In this document: in pieces, positions 40,778-49,035 of the stretch | How the letters are laid out: each line of letters opens with the position of its first letter | How positions within the stretch are numbered: the first letter of the stretch is position 1 | Assembly (NCBI RefSeq): GCF_007828955.1 | Contig: NZ_VIVR01000001.1 | Span: forward strand, 5,952,001 to 6,016,000 | Direction: 5' to 3' | DNA length: 64,000 nt | Source: Kitasatospora atroaurantiaca | GTDB taxonomy: Bacteria > Actinomycetota > Actinomycetes > Streptomycetales > Streptomycetaceae | The notes under the pieces: model-generated | What the model was told of the DNA's origin: nothing | Seen by the model: only the letters and a program-made list of their open reading frames with translations | The model's database searches: none | Program-made: the position numbers and the translations under genes

Positions 40778-41301
40778 CAGTTCCTCCTCCCCACAAGTTC
40801 CTCGGCGGCGTGCGTGCCGAGTGTGCGTCTCAGTTCCGCCATGCCTTTGGAGGTCTGGCTCTTGACCGTACCGACCGATATGCCGAGGGCGAGGGCGGTG
40901 TCCTTCTCCGACAGGTCGAAGGCGTGGCGCAGCACGACGCACGAGCGTTTGCGGAAGGGCAGCCGGCCCAGCGCGGCCCGTACGTCCACCACGCCGGCGA
41001 TGTCCGGGTCGTCCACCCGGTCGGTGTGCCGGGCCCAGAACAGTGCGACGCGGCGGCGTTCGCGGACCGCGCTGCGGATGCGACTGCGCGCCATGTTGGC
41101 GACCACGCCCCGGGCGTAGGCGAGCGGATGGTCCGCTCGCCGTACCCGGTCCCAGCGGTGCCAGAGTGCGACGAGCGCGTCTGCGGCGAGGTCGTCGGCG
41201 GCGTCCGACTCGCCCGTCAGGAGATGGGCGAGGCGGGCCAGTTCGGCGTGGTGGCGCTCGAAGAAGTCGTGGAACTCCGCGGCTGCGTCTTCGAGGAGCA
41301 T
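40777..41301 (-). CDS. SigE-family (ECF) sigma factor
   Basis: 174 residues. Region 2 (ELARLAHLLTGESDAADDLA, ALWHRWDRVRRADHPLAYAR) and region 4 (LPFRKRSCVVLRHAFDLSEK, GISVGTVKSQTSKGMAELRR) are those of the actinomycete SigE-70-type family. It is translationally coupled to the membrane protein downstream (TGATG), its probable regulator. Pectinase genes lie on both sides. A LacI-like operator candidate precedes it at 41331-41344. The ATG at 41301 has no clear ribosome binding site. Confidence 0.88.
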   Translation of the reverse strand: MLLEDAAAEFHDFFERHHAELARLAHLLTGESDAADDLAADALVALWHRWDRVRRADHPLAYARGVVANMARSRIRSAVRERRRVALFWARHTDRVDDPDIAGVVDVRAALGRLPFRKRSCVVLRHAFDLSEKDTALALGISVGTVKSQTSKGMAELRRTLGTHAAEELVGRRN

Positions 41302-41330
41302 GTCCGTGGGGGAGACCTCTCCGGTCAGGA

Positions 41331-41344
41331 TGTGAGCGTTAACA
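41331..41344. promoter_or_regulatory. LacI-family operator candidate before the sigma gene
   Basis: TGTGAGCGTTAACA resembles the TGTTAxCG(x)TAACA-type boxes of LacI sugar regulators (5 of 7 bases match between arms). It lies 30 bases upstream of the sigma gene start. Confidence 0.4.
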
Positions 41345-41406
41345 TAATCGCGGGAGACGGCAGCATAGCAACCGCCGAGCCCATGGCCGGTCCGCGGTGG
41401 GAGCCA

Positions 41407-42765
41407 TCAGCCGACCCGGTTCCGACTCGTGAGGACGCCCGCGCCGGCCGACTTGGCGAGCTTGGCGGGCAGACCGGCGGCGGACTCCAGGCCCGCGGTC
41501 AGCTTCGGCGTCCAGTTCACGGCCGTCTTGATCTTCTTGCCGGAGTGCTCGGCGTTGTACGCGGCGACGAGGTCGGCCACCGTGCCGTTGACCAGGTTGC
41601 CGCTGCCGGCGACCGCGCCGGTGCCGTCCCCGCTGAGCAGCTGCGAGACCTTCCGGTCGCTCGACAGCGCCCAGTAGTTGTTCTGCGCGACGACCTGGGC
41701 GTTGGCCCGGGAGTTGATGCTGTAGCTGTGGGTGTAGCCGTTGAGCGTCGCCGTGTCGTAGTAGTTGTCGTAGAGGTGGATCTGGCCGACCCGGGCCAGC
41801 GGGGCGCGCTGCACGATGCCCTGGAAGACGTTGTGATGGAGCGTCACCCGCAGCTTCGAGTCCTTGTCGCTGCTGCCGATGAGCATGGTCTTGTCGTGGT
41901 TGGTGAACCGGTTGTACTCGACGGTGACCAGGTCGGAGGCGTTGGTGATGTCGAGTGCGCCGTCGTGGACCTGGTACTCGCGCCCGAAGTAGGACGGGTT
42001 GGCGCTGTCGTCGTGCGGGCTGTCGCCGAAGGTGTTGTGGTCGGCCCAGACGTGCGTGGCGCCGCGTAGCGTGACCGCGTCGTACTGGGAGTTCCAGTTC
42101 CCCGACGAGCCGTCGGTCGGGTCCCACTGGGGGAAGCAGTCGCGGGTGTCGGTGAGGGTGAGGTTGCGGATGATGACGTTGTCCGCATGACTCACCTGGA
42201 GGCTGCCGCCGACGATCGCCGCGCCCGAGCCGGGTACTCCCACGATCGTCGTCCTGGACGGCACGCTCAGGACCACGCGCGCGGCCTGCCGGGCCTGCGC
42301 CGCGCTGCGGGCCGACTCCTGGGCGCCCGTCGGAAGCTTGGCGCGGCCCCAGGTGGCCGGGTCGTAGGCCTTCAGATAGGCGCTGAGCGAGTAGCCGGTG
42401 CCGGCCGCGTAGTCCGCACAGCCCAGGGGCTTGCCGGAGTCGTCGGTGTTGGCGTCGATGGAGCCCTTGATCTGGATGATCCGTGGTGCGCCGGTGGGGC
42501 CGGCCTTCAGGGCTTTCGCCAGCTCCGCCCGGGTGGAGACGGTGAAGGTGTGGGCGGCGTCGGCGGCTTGGCCGCCGGTGGTGCCCGAACCGTCGGCGGC
42601 CCAGCCGTCCTTGGCGGGCAGGGGCGTGTGCGCGAGGTCGACGGCGGCGGCGCCTGCACTCATGGTGAGCGGTACGGCGGCGAGACCGGCGGTCGTCAGG
42701 GCGGCGGCGCCGACCAGAGCGAGCCGCCGCCGGGCGGGGGAGCGGCGGTGCGAGGGGGCAGACAC
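41407..42765 (-). CDS. Secreted pectate lyase, PL1 family
   Basis: 452 residues. A twin-Arg-containing signal (SPARRRLALVGAAALTTAGL, cleavage near AGAAA) is followed by a right-handed beta-helix PL1 domain. Its motifs include DNVIIRNLTLTDTRDCFPQW, WNSQYDAVTLRGATHVWADH and VTLHHNVFQGIVQRAPLARV, the last holding the catalytic Arg. Starting at GTG 42765 with AAGGA 10 bases before it; longer frames add no domain. It would cut polygalacturonate outside the cell, complementing the PL1-CE8 fusion on the other side of the sigma/anti-sigma pair. Confidence 0.9.
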   Translation of the reverse strand: MSAPSHRRSPARRRLALVGAAALTTAGLAAVPLTMSAGAAAVDLAHTPLPAKDGWAADGSGTTGGQAADAAHTFTVSTRAELAKALKAGPTGAPRIIQIKGSIDANTDDSGKPLGCADYAAGTGYSLSAYLKAYDPATWGRAKLPTGAQESARSAAQARQAARVVLSVPSRTTIVGVPGSGAAIVGGSLQVSHADNVIIRNLTLTDTRDCFPQWDPTDGSSGNWNSQYDAVTLRGATHVWADHNTFGDSPHDDSANPSYFGREYQVHDGALDITNASDLVTVEYNRFTNHDKTMLIGSSDKDSKLRVTLHHNVFQGIVQRAPLARVGQIHLYDNYYDTATLNGYTHSYSINSRANAQVVAQNNYWALSSDRKVSQLLSGDGTGAVAGSGNLVNGTVADLVAAYNAEHSGKKIKTAVNWTPKLTAGLESAAGLPAKLAKSAGAGVLTSRNRVG

Positions 42766-43071
42766 GTGATGTCGGTCCTTCGGTGAGGGGGAGACTGTCA
42801 GCCCTTCAGTTGCCGCCGCCGCACCGGAGGTTGCCGCCGCTCGGGGAAATTCCCCCGGTTCCTTGGCCGTTCGCCGTTGAACGCGTCCCTGGGCCGTGAC
42901 CACAGGCCCCCTGTGGGCTGACGGATCGACCCGGCTACGCCGCGGACCGGGGCTCGCCGGCGGGGGGAGGTTGCGCCACCGGCCCCGGCAACCCGACGGC
43001 CAGCGAGTCGTGCGGGACCGGGAGTTGGTGAGGATCGGGACGGATGCAGGGGTCATCCACCCGTGTACCGG
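42766..43071. other. 306-bp intergenic region upstream of the pectate lyase gene
   Basis: No gene is supported. It holds GGGGAAATTCCCC (42843-42855; 6-bp arms around A), about 78 bases before the lyase start, as an operator candidate. The rest is GC-rich without strong hairpins. Confidence 0.4.
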
Positions 43072-43326
43072 TCAGCGTCTCGCCCGGCGCCGCGCCACGA
43101 AGAAGCCGATCACCATGCCGGTCAGCAGGGTCACGGTCAGGACCACCCATAGGGGCATGGTGACGGTGGTGACCCACAGCGTGATGGAGACCGATCGGGT
43201 GTTGGCCGCGATGAACCAGACGGCCAGGACCGCGAGGGCGCCGACTCCGATCGTCCGCAGCCGCATCTCGCGCCCCTTGACCGTGAGGCTCGACTGGCGC
43301 TGCGGCGGAGGATTGTTCTTCGCCAT
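43072..43326 (-). CDS. Small LapA-like (DUF1049) membrane protein
   Basis: 84 residues with two membrane helices (TIGVGALAVLAVWFIAANTR and MPLWVVLTVTLLTGMVIGFF) joined by a short loop with SVSITLW, and a basic RRRARR end: the LapA/DUF1049 pattern. Members affect envelope assembly in other bacteria; the role in actinomycetes is unknown. The ATG at 43326 follows a GGGGG tract. No operon partner. Confidence 0.8.
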   Translation of the reverse strand: MAKNNPPPQRQSSLTVKGREMRLRTIGVGALAVLAVWFIAANTRSVSITLWVTTVTMPLWVVLTVTLLTGMVIGFFVARRRARR

Positions 43327-43422
43327 GCCCCCAGTATGGCGCCACCCGAGTGACCGGTCCTGCGCAGACGGCGGAGCTGCGCCCGGCCTCGACCGGCTGA
43401 GGCGGCCGAGTGGGGAGCGGCG

Positions 43423-43902
43423 TCAGCGGGAACTGCCCTCCCCGCCGGCGGGGAGTTCCGGCGGCTGGGCCTGCCCGTCGTGCCGTTCCTCGCCGCCCGT
43501 GAGCAGGCGGTTCAGCAGGCCGCCGAGAGTGTCGCGCTGGTCGGCGGTGAGCGGGGCGAAGGACTCGGCGAGGACGCGTTCCACGATCTCGGCGCCCTCC
43601 TGCCGGACCTGGCGGCCGCGCTCGGTGAGCCGGTGCCGTACGGCGCGTCCGGGCCCCGGAGTCCGCTCGATCAGCCCTCGCTCGACCATCCGGCCGGCCA
43701 GGGTGCCGAAGGCCTGGTCGGTCTGGAAGGTCAGCTGCGCCAAGTCGTGCAGGGAGGCTTCGGGGCGCTGGTCGAGGTGTCGTAGGGCATCCCACTGCAC
43801 CAGGCTGACCCCGATCTGCTGGAGGGCGGAGTTCAGCGCGTGGTGGTGGCGGTTCTGCAGCCGCTTCACGGCCTGCCCGAGTTCCTGGAGGGATGTACTC
43901 AC
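43423..43902 (-). CDS. MarR-family transcriptional regulator
   Basis: 159 residues with a winged helix-turn-helix (VQWDALRHLDQRPEASLHDL, QTDQAFGTLAGRMVERGLIE and the wing RAVRHRLTERGRQ). GTG start with AGGA 7 bases upstream. It is divergent from an alpha/beta hydrolase gene, with an ATATCAA/TTGATAT inverted repeat between them, so it probably represses the hydrolase and itself until a ligand (perhaps the hydrolase substrate) binds. Confidence 0.88.
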   Translation of the reverse strand: MSTSLQELGQAVKRLQNRHHHALNSALQQIGVSLVQWDALRHLDQRPEASLHDLAQLTFQTDQAFGTLAGRMVERGLIERTPGPGRAVRHRLTERGRQVRQEGAEIVERVLAESFAPLTADQRDTLGGLLNRLLTGGEERHDGQAQPPELPAGGEGSSR

Positions 43903-43935
43903 GGGACGATCCTAGCGCTCAATCTAAGCTTGTTT

Positions 43936-43967
43936 ATATCAATATCCTGATCTAACGTTGTTGATAT
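43936..43967. promoter_or_regulatory. MarR operator candidate
   Basis: Inverted repeat ATATCAA (43936-43942) and TTGATAT (43961-43967), in an AT-rich stretch unusual for this genome, lies between the divergent marR-like and hydrolase genes and overlaps the hydrolase start codon. Confidence 0.6.
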
Positions 43968-44736
43968 GGAACCTGACCTCACCTTCGACCGGCGCGGCGA
44001 GGGCCGCCCGTACCTCCTGCTGCACGGCGGCGCCGGGCCCCACTCGGTCGCCGCCTTCGCCGAACTCCTGGCCGGCCACGGGCCCGGCCAGGTGATCACC
44101 CCGACTCACCCCGGGTTCGCCGGCACGCCGCGCCCGGACGGCCTCGACGGCATCGGCGGCCTCGCCGCGCTCTACCGCGACCTGCTCGACCGACTCGACC
44201 TCGAGGACGTCACCCTGGTCGGCAACTCCATCGGCGGCTGGATCGCCGCCGAACTCGCGCTGCTGCACAGCCCCCGGGTCAGCGCCGTCGTCCTGGTCAA
44301 CGCCGTCGGCATCGCCGTCGACGAGTCCCCGATCACCGACATCTTCGGCCTGTCGCCGGCCGAACTGTCCCAACTCGCCTACCACGACCCGGCCCCCTTT
44401 CACGTCGACCCCGCCTCGCTCAGCGAGCAGCAGTCGGCCGCGCTGGCCGCCAACCGGCGCACCCTGGCGGTCTACGGCGGAAGTCCGTCCATGGGCGACC
44501 CGCACCTGCGCGCTCGCCTTGCCGACGTCACCACGCCGACCCTCGTCCTGTGGGGCGAGAGCGACGGAATCGTGCGCCCTGCCTACGGCCGTGCCTACGC
44601 CGAGGCCATCCCCGGCGCCGAGTTCCACCTGATCCCGGCCGCCGGCCACCTCCCCCAGCTCGAGACCCCGCACCAACTCCTCGCCCACGTACGGACCTTC
44701 ACCGAAGCCCACGGGCAGGTCACCCACCCGCGCTGA
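43966..44736 (+). CDS. Alpha/beta hydrolase
   Basis: 256 residues with the alpha/beta hydrolase core: oxyanion region PYLLLHGGAGPHSVAAFAEL, nucleophile elbow LVGNSIGGWIAAELALL (Ser in GNSIGG), acid Asp in LVLWGESDGIVRP, and His in IPAAGHLPQLE. It should hydrolyse a small ester or C-C bond; the substrate is unknown. The ATG at 43966 overlaps the MarR operator, so repression could act directly on initiation. The gene stands alone on the plus strand. Confidence 0.87.
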   Translation: MEPDLTFDRRGEGRPYLLLHGGAGPHSVAAFAELLAGHGPGQVITPTHPGFAGTPRPDGLDGIGGLAALYRDLLDRLDLEDVTLVGNSIGGWIAAELALLHSPRVSAVVLVNAVGIAVDESPITDIFGLSPAELSQLAYHDPAPFHVDPASLSEQQSAALAANRRTLAVYGGSPSMGDPHLRARLADVTTPTLVLWGESDGIVRPAYGRAYAEAIPGAEFHLIPAAGHLPQLETPHQLLAHVRTFTEAHGQVTHPR

Positions 44737-44895
44737 GTCCGCGCGCGGCACGCTGCAATCCCCCGGCCTGCTCCGTCGGCAGGCCAGGGGTGCGGCGAGG
44801 GGGATGTAGAGGGTCGGCTCCGGACGGCCTCCGGTATCAGCTCCGTCGGCTTTCGCGACGAGGAGCAGCGAGGTCGTGCGCGGGTCATTGACGCA

Positions 44896-44919
44896 CCGAT
44901 TGTTAACGATAACAATCGG
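44896..44919. promoter_or_regulatory. LacI-family operator before a truncated secreted-protein gene
   Basis: Perfect 10-bp arms CCGATTGTTA and TAACAATCGG separated by ACGA. The core TGTTAACGATAACA is typical for LacI-family sugar operators in actinomycetes. It lies 115 bases before the short signal-peptide ORF at 45035. Confidence 0.6.
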
Positions 44920-45034
44920 CCCGAGCGCACGCCGTACGAAGCGGGCGTACGGAAGCCGCCACCCCTGTATCGGGGGTGACGCACCATCAGCGCGCCATGG
45001 ATTACCCCCTTACCCACTCGTTCAAGGGAGACCC

Positions 45035-45145
45035 ATGCACCTCACCCGATCCCGCCCCCGCCGACGACACCGGTACCGGGCCGCGCTGGCCCTGGCCGCC
45101 GGCGTGTCGCTGCCAGGCTGTCGCCGGTACAGTCCTCAGTCCTGA
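45035..45145 (+). pseudogene. Signal-peptide remnant of a secreted protein gene
   Basis: 36 codons with a good ribosome binding site (AAGGGAG, 4 bases before ATG). The product RRRHRYRAALALAAGVSLPG followed by Cys looks like a lipoprotein or Sec signal. It stops after ten more residues and overlaps the 3' end of the convergent amidase gene by 10 bases. An operator, a ribosome binding site and a signal peptide without a mature domain suggest that the body of a sugar-regulated secreted protein was deleted. Confidence 0.5.
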
Positions 45146-46539
45146 ATCCGCCGCCAGGGCCGGTCCGCCTCCAGCGCGAACGCCAGCTCCAGCAGCATCC
45201 GCTCCTGCCCGTGAGCGGCCGAGAGATGCACGCCGATCGGCAGGTCGTTCGCCGCTGCACCCGCGGGCAGCGAGATCCCCGGGCCACCCGCCACATTGTT
45301 CACCGGGGTGAAGGCGACATAGCGGTTCAGACGGTCCAGCAGCTCCTCGAAAGCCACATTCGGACTCAGATGCCCGATCGGTGGGGCCACGTGTGCCAGC
45401 ACCGGCGACAGGATCACGTCGTGCTCGCGGAACAGTCCGGCATACGCCTCCTTTGCCCGCGCCAGTCGGCGCAGCACCCCGGGCGTCCGCAGGAATCCGC
45501 GCTGGTAACTGCGCCGCAGCCCCTTCGTCAGACCGTCCAGCTTCCGCGCCTGGAAGCTCCGATCCACCGACAGCCGGCCCGTGACCGCGATCAGAAAGGC
45601 GATGTAGCCCCAGTACAGCGTGAAGTCCTGCGAGAACTCCGCCCCGAACGGCAGCGTCGCCGGTACGACCCGGTGCCCCATCCCCTCCAACCGCGAAGCC
45701 GTCTGCTCGACCGCGCGACGAGTCTCCTCATCGGTGACCGCCAACGGCGAGTCCACGACCAGCCCGATTCTCAACCGCCGTTCTCCGGGCCCTTCCACCA
45801 GCCCCAGCGGTGGGAGCGCGGGATTGCGGTGATGGCGCTCCGCCGCCGCGAAGAAGGCGGCGGTATCCCGGACCGAGCGCGTGACCACCCCGTCCGTGAT
45901 GATGTCGATCGGCAACTGCCGGCCCTGCGGGTTGGCCACCAGCCGCCCGCGAGTCGGCTTCAGGCCGACCAGTCCGCAGCATGCCGCCGGTATCCGGATC
46001 GAACCACCACCGTCGTTGGCATGCGCGATGGGCACCACCCCCGCCGCCACGAGAGCGGCAGCCCCACCGGAGGACGCCCCGGGCGAGTGCGACGGGTTCC
46101 ACGGGTTGCGCACCGGCTCCGCCGTCGCGAACTCGGTCGAGGCGTTGAGTCCGAACTCCGGCATCCTCGTCTTGCCCAGAACCGTCAGGCCGGTGCTCAG
46201 GAACTGATCGGTGAAGCCCGAGTTCCGCCGCGCAGGCCGGGCTCGGAACGCCGCGCTGCCCTGCCCGGTCGGCAGGCCCCGCAGGTCCACGTTGTCCTTC
46301 AGGTACGTGGGGACCCCGAACAGTGCACCGCCGTCGCCATCCTGAGCAACTCGCGGCTCCCCGTACGCCGGAAAGGCAACGGGAGCCAGTTCGGAGTCGA
46401 TCCGCCCGGCACGCGCCGCCGCGGCAGCGGCCAACTCCGCGGGGCTCACGTCGCCGGCGCGCACCAGCGCCGCCAAGGCCACCGCGTCGTGCTCACCCAG
46501 CGCATCGTCACCGAACGCGTGAACCCGCTTGTACGCCAT
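45136..46539 (-). CDS. Amidase of the amidase-signature family
   Basis: 467 residues with the Ser-cisSer-Lys triad region: Lys in VPTYLKDNVDLRGLP, cis-Ser and Gly-rich stretch in SPGASSGGAAALVAAGVVPI and the nucleophile in DGGGSIRIPAACCGLVGLKP. It hydrolyses an amide of unknown identity. ATG at 46539 with GGGGAG 6 bases upstream. The 3' end overlaps the signal-peptide remnant on the other strand. No neighbours suggest the substrate. Confidence 0.88.
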   Translation of the reverse strand: MAYKRVHAFGDDALGEHDAVALAALVRAGDVSPAELAAAAAARAGRIDSELAPVAFPAYGEPRVAQDGDGGALFGVPTYLKDNVDLRGLPTGQGSAAFRARPARRNSGFTDQFLSTGLTVLGKTRMPEFGLNASTEFATAEPVRNPWNPSHSPGASSGGAAALVAAGVVPIAHANDGGGSIRIPAACCGLVGLKPTRGRLVANPQGRQLPIDIITDGVVTRSVRDTAAFFAAAERHHRNPALPPLGLVEGPGERRLRIGLVVDSPLAVTDEETRRAVEQTASRLEGMGHRVVPATLPFGAEFSQDFTLYWGYIAFLIAVTGRLSVDRSFQARKLDGLTKGLRRSYQRGFLRTPGVLRRLARAKEAYAGLFREHDVILSPVLAHVAPPIGHLSPNVAFEELLDRLNRYVAFTPVNNVAGGPGISLPAGAAANDLPIGVHLSAAHGQERMLLELAFALEADRPWRRIQD

Positions 46540-46660
46540 GCGCACTCCCCAACCCCTACCGACCGGTAATGACGCGAGCAGCTCAGCAGTGTACGGGTGA
46601 GCGACAGCTGCGCACACCCTCCTGCCCTGGCCAGGCATCCACCGGCGTCATGCATCCGCC

Positions 46661-47659
46661 TCACCTGGGCGGCGGGGGCGCGGCGCGGGGCTTCAGGCGG
46701 GAGTTCGGGAGGGCGGGGGCGGGCAGGCGGCGCGGGGTGCCTTCGAAGCCGTCGATGCTGCCGAACCGATCGGTCTCGTGCTGCCAGGCGTCCCGGAAGG
46801 CGACGATCTCCTCGTGGCTGCGGGCGACGAAGTTCCACCACATGACGATCTGCTCGCCGAACGGCGGCCCGCCGAGCAGGATCAGGCGAGCGGACTCGTC
46901 GGTGGGGTTGGCCAGCGTCAACTCCGCCGCACCGACGCCGAGGTAGCCGAGATCGGTGCGGGCCAGCCCGGTGCCGGCCATGGTCACCGCACCGGTGTCG
47001 ACGAGCACGCCGTGCTCGAAGCGGGGGTCGACGTCCAGGGTGACCTGCGCGTGCGGTTCCACGCCGATTTCCGCGCCGAGCAGCGGCGTGAACGTCCGGA
47101 CGGGGGAGCGGGCGCCGGCGAGCTCGCCGAGGAACACCCGCGCGGTCGCACCGCCGAGCTCGGTCGTCGGCGGTGCGTAGTGCTGGAAGTCGCGGGGAGC
47201 CTCGCGGTGCGCGTGGGGCAGGCCGACCCACAGCTGAACGCCGTGCAGCGTCCGTACCTCCGGCGTGGAGACCTCGGAGTGGCAGATGCCGTGGCCGCCG
47301 GTCATGATGTTCAGCTCGCCGGGCCGTACCAGCGCGTGGGTGCCGAGGCTGTCCCGGTGCTCGAGCTCGCCGCTGAACAGCCAGCTCACGGTCTGCAGCC
47401 CGGCGTGCGGGTGCGGCGGGATGAACATGCCGTCGGTACCGCTGACGTCCTCGGGGCCGTAGTGGTCGGCGAAACACCACGCGCCGATCAGGGATCGGGC
47501 CCGCTGGGGGAGTGTGCGGCGTACCCGCATGGCGCGTACGCCGCCCAGGGGCACGTCCCGCGCGGTGAGTACCTCGACGGCGGGTCGGGCCGAATCGTCG
47601 GACTCGGGGATCGGCTCGCCGCACAGCATCTCGACGGGCCGGGTTTCGGTGTTGCTCAT
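46661..47659 (-). CDS. Pirin-family protein
   Basis: 332-residue double-cupin. The N-terminal cupin has the metal ligands in FIPPHPHAGLQTVSWLFSGE (two His) and NIMTGGHGICHSEVSTPE (His and following Glu); the C-terminal part (ILLGGPPFGEQIVMWWNFVA) is the Pirin_C domain. Functions in the family range from quercetinase to redox-sensing cofactor; none can be chosen here. It ends in a Pro-rich tail. The downstream neighbour is 120 bp away. Confidence 0.9.
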   Translation of the reverse strand: MSNTETRPVEMLCGEPIPESDDSARPAVEVLTARDVPLGGVRAMRVRRTLPQRARSLIGAWCFADHYGPEDVSGTDGMFIPPHPHAGLQTVSWLFSGELEHRDSLGTHALVRPGELNIMTGGHGICHSEVSTPEVRTLHGVQLWVGLPHAHREAPRDFQHYAPPTTELGGATARVFLGELAGARSPVRTFTPLLGAEIGVEPHAQVTLDVDPRFEHGVLVDTGAVTMAGTGLARTDLGYLGVGAAELTLANPTDESARLILLGGPPFGEQIVMWWNFVARSHEEIVAFRDAWQHETDRFGSIDGFEGTPRRLPAPALPNSRLKPRAAPPPPR

Positions 47660-47681
47660 GGCGGATTCCGGCGGGAAGTGA

Positions 47682-48227
47682 TCAGCTGGGAAGATCGCTG
47701 GGCAGGTCGCTGGGGCGGACGCGGTAGACCTGCAGGTTGAGGCCGTAGTACTTGGAGGTCTCGCCGACCCACTGCATGCCGAGCCGCTTGGCCATGGCGA
47801 TGGCGCGGACGTTGTTCGGCCGCGCCACTGCGAAGAGTTCTTCGGCGTCCTGGGTGAACGCCCAGGCGATCAGCGCGCGGCCGGCCTCGGTGGCATAGCC
47901 CTGCCCCCACGCCCCGGGGGCCAGCTGCCAGCTCATCTCGAGGTCGTCCTCGTACGGCGGCAGCAGCCGGATGCCGAGGCCACCGACGACCGTCCTGTCG
48001 TCCCTGCGCTGCACGGCCCACCGTCCCCGAGGCGGCGGCAGGTTCGGCTGCGCCTCCTGCCACGCCTGCAGCACCGAGCGCATCGCCGCCAGGTCGCGGA
48101 CGCGGTCCATCGCAGGAGTGAGCCAGTGTGCGACGTCCGGCGAACCGTAGATCGCCAGTGCCTCCTCGGCGTCGTCGACGGACCAGTCCCGGATGATGAG
48201 CCGATCGGTGGTCAACGAGATGTCCAT
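47682..48227 (-). CDS. GNAT-family N-acetyltransferase (RimJ/RimL type)
   Basis: 181 residues: MDISLTTDRLIIRDWSVDDA at the start, EMSWQLAPGAWGQGYATEAG as acetyl-CoA site, NVRAIAMAKRLGMQWVGETS near the end, and a C-terminal duplication PSDLPSDLPS. Acceptor unknown. ATG at 48227 with AAGGAGG 10 bases upstream. It lies 22 bases before the pirin gene on the same strand, so the two are likely cotranscribed. Confidence 0.87.
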   Translation of the reverse strand: MDISLTTDRLIIRDWSVDDAEEALAIYGSPDVAHWLTPAMDRVRDLAAMRSVLQAWQEAQPNLPPPRGRWAVQRRDDRTVVGGLGIRLLPPYEDDLEMSWQLAPGAWGQGYATEAGRALIAWAFTQDAEELFAVARPNNVRAIAMAKRLGMQWVGETSKYYGLNLQVYRVRPSDLPSDLPS

Positions 48228-48352
48228 GGCCCGGAACCCTCCTTGGTCCTCCTGGTGGCCATCATGCCCCCGCCCGCCTGCGTGCGCGAGGAGCGGGCCT
48301 CCCTCGGGGGCCTCACCCCAGTCCTTCGCACGGCCAGGCCGGACGTCGGCTC

Positions 48353-48853
48353 TCAGACCGGCCGATGGGCGGGTCCGCCGGCGGCTCGGGCGCGGGCCGC
48401 CTCGATCTCCGCGTGGGCCAGGTCGCGGTTCGCCCAGTGGGAACCCTCGACGGACTTGCCCGGCTCCAGGTCCTTGTAGACCTCGAAGAAGTGGGCGATC
48501 TCGAGCAGGTCGAACGCACGTACGTCGCCGATGTCCTGGAGATCGGCCCTGCGCGGGTCGTGCGCGGGCACGCACAGCACCTTCTCGTCCGGGCCCGCCT
48601 CGTCCGTCATCACGAACATGCCCAGGGCCCGGCAGACGATGGAGCAGCCGGGGAAGGTCGGTTCGCCGACCAGGACGAGCGCGTCCAGCGGGTCGCCGTC
48701 CCGGCCGAGGGTGCCGTCGATGTAGCCGTAGTCGGCGGGGTAGCGGGTGGCGGTGAACAGGGTCCGGTCCAGGCGGATCCGCCCGAGCGCATGGTCCATC
48801 TCGTACTTGTTCCGCGACCCCTGGGGGATCTCGATGATCACCTCGAACTCCAT
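48353..48853 (-). CDS. ppa: Inorganic pyrophosphatase
   Basis: 166 residues of soluble family I pyrophosphatase. The signature with metal-binding aspartates is DGDPLDALVLVGEPTF; KYEMDHALGRIRLDRTLF and YPADYGYIDGTL hold further active-site residues. It drives biosynthesis by hydrolysing pyrophosphate. Two ATGs are adjacent (48856 and 48853); GGAGG is better spaced for the second. The usual actinomycete enzyme has 163-170 residues, so it is complete. Confidence 0.95.
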   Translation of the reverse strand: MEFEVIIEIPQGSRNKYEMDHALGRIRLDRTLFTATRYPADYGYIDGTLGRDGDPLDALVLVGEPTFPGCSIVCRALGMFVMTDEAGPDEKVLCVPAHDPRRADLQDIGDVRAFDLLEIAHFFEVYKDLEPGKSVEGSHWANRDLAHAEIEAARARAAGGPAHRPV

Positions 48854-49035
48854 CATGACCTCCGTACGTTCTCGCGCGGTCCGGGCGAGCCAGGGACGGG
48901 GCGGCCTCCGGCCGGTGTGCGATGTCGTCGCGCATCCTTCGAAGGGCGCCGGCCGGGGTCAAGGCGAGCCTGAGCGACTCGGGGATCATCCGCAAGTCGT
49001 GGGCCGGCAGCTGCGAGGCTCGCCCGCGCACCTGC

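Noticed and set aside
48857..49035. Minus-strand coding-looking stretch (PESLRLALTPAGALRRMRDD) between ppa and the permease gene
   Set aside because: No start with ribosome binding site, no recognisable family, and under 60 codons. It may be a remnant, but I cannot support it.
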